64,000 bases of DNA from Dipetalonema caudispina (lineage: Eukaryota > Nematoda > Chromadorea > Rhabditida > Onchocercidae): the NCBI GenBank assembly GCA_013365325.1, contig JABVXV010000027.1, positions 62,001-126,000 of the forward strand, given 5' to 3'. A program made the translations under genes and the position numbers. The first letter of the stretch is position 1; every line of letters starts with the position of its first letter. Below the pieces are notes generated by a model that was not told the DNA's origin, made no database searches, and saw only the letters and a program-made list of their open reading frames with translations. Shown one piece after another: positions 61,362 to 64,000 of the stretch.

Positions 61362-64000
61362 CTATAATATACTTGAAGTTAGTCAACCGTTCACGTACAT
61401 TAATTGGATTGATTTAATTTCAGTTTTATAGAAAGAAATTAAAATTGGTATTTTGCCTAATCCACAGAGCTGAATTCGAATTATTTGGCTAATATGGAAG
61501 CGGACAGTACGACTAACTGTTATATATTCAAATTTTATTAGGTCTTTCTGACGGATCTGCAACTTAAATGGATAATGATTTCCTCTGAAGGAAACAGAAA
61601 ATCTCATCACATGGATTTCAAATAACTATATGCTCGGAAATTTCCAATTTTTTTGCTTTAAAGTAGGATAAAGTTTCATATAGAACTTAGCTCCTTCTCA
61701 TTTGAAGTGAATATTAACCATTACAATAAACAGCATTATTTCTATTATGATAATTACTACAACGTGAAGTAATATCTGATGTCCGTAAATCTTTTCTGTT
61801 GCCAGTGCTTTAATTGCATTATTTTATAGATAAATAAATTTAACATCGGTACTTAAAATTTGATGAAATTGAAGGTAAAATGATTGAGTGAAGTTAATCG
61901 AAGTGATAGATTTTTGACCCACTTTGAAACTCAACATTAATGCGAAACGAAAATGAAATATGAGTATCAGATAACGAACATCACTGAGAAATACTAATAT
62001 CTTCCCAATGTTTCATATGCTTAAAGCAATTAAATGATTTTTTACAACGGTGGGTAATGTTGACAAAACATGCTAATCGTATTTTCCCATATGTTGTCGA
62101 AGATACTGAACATTTGCAGCACATATGAGGTAGGTCAAGAAAGTCTAAGGAACTAATATAAATGAATAAAATTAAAATTAAACATTAATATTTGCTTAAA
62201 ACAAAATTTGGTTTATTTTTCAAAAAATAAGCAGAACTGTCTGCAACATAGAAATTGGCAATAGTTCAGCAAATCTAATGCCTCTAAATGTCGAGAAGAA
62301 AACTGTCGACAAATCGGATTTGAAAACCAGGCTTTGAATGAAATTTCAAATCTTTACCACAAACAATAGAAGTCTGAGACACCTCTTGAAAGTGACTTTG
62401 ATTTTCAAATAAATAGATCTGAATGTTATTTGCAGTTTCTCTACAGAATATTTTACACCCTCAACTGTCAGAAATTACGATTTCGTGATTCAATTTTCCT
62501 TACATATCTACCATTAAATAAGGCAAAAGAGTTACTGATCGAATATATTCGACATCCTATTTTCTAAAGCTTAAAATTAATATTTCAACAATGCCATGAA
62601 AACATTCCACACCTCTATCATATGCTTGATAATATGAATTAATTAATTAATTTCTAAAATACCGTACTAAAATCAAAAAACCATCCTATTTTTCTTTCAA
62701 ATACACAAATATTTATGTAAAAAAAAAAAAAAATATTTCCCTATGTGTAAATAATATGTTGATAAAATCAGCCATCTATAGGAAAAGACATAATTCGGTG
62801 ATGATCTGGTGGTAAAACTCATTTTATATTTCAATACAATGCGATGTATGCTTTTCAGGAGATCATCATCGAGTAACTGTTAACGCAAAAATTCTAACTA
62901 CAAAAGTGGAATATGTACACTTTTACTTTTTCTGCATCAATTGGAATGTAAAGCAGATGAAAATTGTTGAAAAATACAATTTTAGACATATACTGTGCAT
63001 ACTTTTGGAATGATTACACGCGAAAGCTATAAAAAATCTGATGAAGGGAAGATGTTTGAATGTTTTCTCATTTTGGTTAAACTTTCGTCTTTCGTTACTA
63101 ACACTCAAAACTCTCTTATTTTTTATTAATATTTCATATAATTTAACATATATTTCGGTAAAAGATAGAATGAAAATGGAACGAATGTTTTTATAAATAA
63201 ATAGCTTAAAATGATAAGGAATATATGTTGAAAAAAATGAAATAATGTGAAATATAAAGTAAACGTTTAAGAAAAAAGGAAAAGATTTAAAGTTATGATT
63301 TGTTACAAAAAACTGCAACAGATCAAATTTGCAAAATTTCTATAAATTTTACCTCTGAGAAGATAAAATATATGCAATTGAAATGATCACAACATCTTCA
63401 TAAAAATATTGAAATTTAATCAAGCATGAAATTTCAAAATGATTTTTTTTTTTTGCCAGCAAGGTGCACTCTTTGGATATAATATGTATACTAATGTAGA
63501 CAACAAGAAATTCTTATGCGAAAATTGCCGATGAATAATCATTAGGGAGAAGTTCATAACTGATCAGTATTGAAATTTGCTATTTGGTATTGGTATATAA
63601 TAAATTTCCTCATTCTTTCCTAGCTTTCGTCAAGCTTACTTGAAGCACTGCTTAATCAAATATTACCTATTTAAATTAAATCATTTGAATAGGCAATCAT
63701 AATTACAACAAACAGAATGAACAATTAGCCTAAAGGGCACCAAACGCGGCAAAACTCTAACTTGACCTTCATAAAAGAACAGCCGCTGATGATGACGCAA
63801 TAAGTCATTAATTAGAAATTCATAATTCAGTGGAACCTCCCATATCCTTTTTTCACACGCAGAAATTATTCATTTAATTACTTAAGAAATGTAGTAGTAA
63901 TTCACTGTTGGAGTAATAGCAGTTAATAAATGAAAGGATAATTAGATCAAGCAGTAATTACCAACCAAGCATTGTGATACTGCTAGGTGGTTGTTCTTTC
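61362..64000. other. upstream of the last teneurin exon seen, no gene supported
   Basis: 2.6 kb of AT-rich sequence. The teneurin exon at 61361-61173 begins at a splice acceptor, so at least one further upstream exon must exist here or beyond the window, but none could be supported. The minus-strand open frame at 62923-63318 is of low complexity (F, K and I) and is probably not coding. Confidence 0.45.

Noticed and set aside
62923..63318. 131-aa minus-strand open frame
   Set aside because: It is rich in F, I, K and N, as expected of AT-rich non-coding DNA, and has no family features.
1..64000. Insertion of endosymbiont (Wolbachia) DNA
   Set aside because: No bacterial-like long open frames or base-composition break were seen anywhere in the window.

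Overview
The window is nuclear DNA of a parasitic nematode, most likely a filarial worm (Onchocercidae). This is an inference from several signs. The DNA is AT-rich. The genes have many exons with introns of roughly 100-300 bp and T-rich TTTCAG-type acceptors. Several start codons sit only 6-11 nt downstream of an acceptor-like site, as expected for spliced-leader trans-splicing. Two nematode-expanded families are present: an NRF-6-type acyltransferase and a patched-related protein. I cannot fix the species.

Layout, left to right. 1-2.7 kb: no gene, one near-perfect 31-bp hairpin. 2.7-9.0 kb (minus): a RhoGAP with PH domains and a Ras-association domain, resembling the C-terminal half of ARAP proteins. 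10.7-16.9 kb (minus): the TFIIH helicase XPD/ERCC2, complete in 18 exons, with a decayed mariner transposon in one intron. 17.7-19.7 kb (minus): a WIP/verprolin homolog with an N-terminal WH2 and a C-terminal WASP-binding motif. 20.9-22.5 kb (minus): mitochondrial ribosomal protein mS26, with an unrecognised coding-looking stretch directly upstream. 23.3-24.4 kb (plus): Mediator subunit 11, with a GC-AG intron. 24.5-30.5 kb (minus): an NRF-6-like membrane acyltransferase. 32.2-37.6 kb (plus): a patched-related sterol-sensing-domain protein. 38.3-61.4 kb and probably beyond (minus): teneurin, filling more than a third of the window. 61.4-64 kb: no coding exon that I can support.

Exon junctions were derived by hand from reading frame, splice dinucleotides and codon phase. 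They close consistently for the RhoGAP, ERCC2, WIP, mS26 and MED11 genes. They are nearly complete for the patched-related gene and approximate for the acyltransferase and teneurin.

The genes are a mixture of housekeeping functions (transcription, repair, mitochondrial translation), actin and Rho signalling (RhoGAP, WIP), membrane lipid or sterol-related proteins, and neuronal adhesion (teneurin). I see no tight operon. The one exception worth testing is the junction upstream of mS26, where one reading frame stops 4 nt before the mS26 start codon. I found no tRNA, rRNA, CRISPR or bacterial insertion. The unusual items are a decayed mariner with one intact end, a MITE-like element, a duplicated exon fragment, an ARAP-like protein without an ArfGAP domain, and conserved teneurin dimerisation features.
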